The translations under genes and the position numbers were made by a program. The notes beneath the pieces are model-generated. The model was not told where the DNA came from. It ran no database searches and worked only from the letters and a program-made list of their open reading frames with translations. A DNA stretch of 5,970 nt, from contig JAJXTA010000208.1 of assembly GCA_021784265.1 (NCBI GenBank), positions 1 to 5,970 on the forward strand, given 5' to 3'. This DNA is from a bacterium. Its GTDB lineage: Bacteria > Verrucomicrobiota > Verrucomicrobiia > Limisphaerales > J093. Shown here one piece after another: positions 4,963 through 5,970 of this stretch (positions are counted from its first letter, which is position 1; every line of letters starts with the position of its first letter).

Positions 4963-5970
4963 ATGAAGGACAATATCGAGCAACGGATCATCGCGGTATT
5001 CGTCGTGATGCTGGCGGTGTTGACGTTGGTGGCCGCGGCCGCGATCCGCAACATCCGCCTGGCGCTGGCCAGCAGTGACTGGGTCAACCACACCCACGCG
5101 GTCATCCTCGAGGCCGATGCGGTCCTTTCCTCCTTGCGGGCCGGTGAAGCCGCGTTGGGCACCTACCTGCTGACCGGGGACGCGCGGGATCAGGCCGCTT
5201 ACCGCGCCGCCTACGGTGACGTGGCCCAACACCTCGAGGTGGGCAAGGCGCTCACCCGCGGCGAGCCGGCGGAGCACCAGAAGTTTGTGGAGCTCGAACC
5301 CCTGCTCCAGCAGCGGGTGGCCGTGGCCCGGCAACTGGTCCAAGCCCGCGCGCGGGAGGGGTTGGCCGGCGCCCGCGCGGCTTTAGTGGCCGACGCCGGC
5401 AACGACGTTCCCGCCCAGATCCGGCGGTTGGTGAGCGCGCTGCGGGAGGACGAGAACACCTTGTTGCGGGCGCGCGACCGGGCCTCCTATCAACAGGCCC
5501 AGACGACGCGCTGGACCGTCTTCACCGGCCTCGGGCTGAACTTCCTGTTGCTGGTGGCGGCAGGCTGGCTGGTCCGCGATGACTTGGCGGCGCGCCGGCG
5601 GGCCGCGGCCGCCATGGCCGAAGCCAACGCCCAACTGGAGACCAAGGTGCGCGAGCGGACCGCCGAGCTGGCCACCGCCAACGAAGCCCTGCGCCAGGAG
5701 AATCTGGAACGGCGCTGGTCCAATCAGGCGCTCGACCACCAACTGCGCTACAGCCAACTCATCATTAACTCGATCAGCGACCAGGTGTTTGTGATCAGCA
5801 AGGCCCTCAACATCAGCCGGGTCAACCCCGCCGCCGAACATCACACGGGCTTGGGCGCGCGGGAGTTGATCGGTTTGCCCATGCAACGCGTGCTCCGCTG
5901 GTCCCCGCCGCCCCCGGCGGGGACCGCGTCCAGCTCCGACCCCATCTCCCTCGCCCTCAAAGAAGGGCGC
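4963..5970 (+). CDS. CHASE3-PAS sensor protein, probably a histidine kinase (N-terminal part)
   Basis: An open frame of 336 codons from ATG 4963 runs off the right edge. Order: transmembrane helix 1 at residues 9-28; a periplasmic CHASE3 domain about 38-180, with WVNHTHAVILEAD (40-52) and YLLTGD (68-73) as hallmarks; transmembrane helix 2 at 184-204; an alpha-helical, probably coiled-coil segment 205-262 (AEANAQLETKVRERTAEL); and the start of a PAS domain from about 263 (IINSISDQVFVIS...VNPAAEHHTGLGARELIG). No HAMP domain is seen between helix 2 and the coiled coil. The usual Arg-Gly before the YLLTG block reads Gly66-Thr67 here. The family normally continues into HisKA and HATPase, sometimes receiver, domains; these would lie beyond the edge, and a guanylate cyclase output is also possible. 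The start lies 15 bases after the preceding stop and in the same frame, with no Shine-Dalgarno, suggesting cotranscription and perhaps coupled translation. TTG 4954 is an alternative start three codons upstream. Confidence 0.88.
   Translation, partial: MKDNIEQRIIAVFVVMLAVLTLVAAAAIRNIRLALASSDWVNHTHAVILEADAVLSSLRAGEAALGTYLLTGDARDQAAYRAAYGDVAQHLEVGKALTRGEPAEHQKFVELEPLLQQRVAVARQLVQARAREGLAGARAALVADAGNDVPAQIRRLVSALREDENTLLRARDRASYQQAQTTRWTVFTGLGLNFLLLVAAGWLVRDDLAARRRAAAAMAEANAQLETKVRERTAELATANEALRQENLERRWSNQALDHQLRYSQLIINSISDQVFVISKALNISRVNPAAEHHTGLGARELIGLPMQRVLRWSPPPPAGTASSSDPISLALKEGR

Noticed and set aside
3931..5343. 470-codon minus-strand ORF spanning the end of the large gene and the start of the sensor gene
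   Set aside because: It has low-complexity Arg/Gly/His composition and lies opposite two well-supported genes; no domain is visible.

Overview
The window is GC-rich (about two-thirds G+C by eye) with strong G/C preference at third codon positions. All five convincing coding regions read on the + strand. The likely source is a member of Verrucomicrobiota or a close PVC relative. This rests on a long-leader pseudopilin of the type greatly expanded in that phylum, on a large secreted FnIII/Ig/MBG-repeat protein ending in a 'YALQSSS...W..L.N...YYRV' beta-sandwich that is common there, and on starts that mostly lack a Shine-Dalgarno sequence. The placement is an inference from protein style; there is no rRNA or other marker gene.

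Layout: (1) 2-121, the last 39 codons of a protein that may be a glycoside hydrolase. (2) 122-305, an intergenic stretch with a perfect 13-bp hairpin and an AT-rich double palindrome at the next start codon. (3) 306-1049, a type II secretion/type IV-like pseudopilin. (4) 1078-1923, an integral membrane protein resembling an ABC-2 type permease, with the only clear Shine-Dalgarno in the window. (5) 1924-2079, a compact regulatory region with an imperfect terminator-like hairpin, a candidate sigma70 promoter and a 20-bp dyad over its -10. (6) 2080-4947, a 955-residue secreted modular protein: signal peptide, FnIII, Ig-like, five MBG-type repeats of exactly 81 residues each, a Big_2-type Ig domain, a Pro/Thr/Ser/Ala linker, a beta-sandwich, and a 120-residue C-terminal domain that looks like a transglutaminase-like fold without its cysteine. 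(7) 4963 to the window end, the N-terminal 336 residues of a CHASE3-PAS sensor protein, probably a histidine kinase, open at the right edge.

The most interesting unit is 6+7. The secreted protein and the sensor are 15 nt apart and in the same reading frame, and probably share the promoter at 1983-2011. A reasonable but unproven reading is that the secreted protein acts at the cell surface or in the periplasm and the CHASE3 sensor responds to related envelope signals. Nothing here is clearly a defence or mobile system; no tRNA, rRNA, CRISPR array or insertion sequence was seen.
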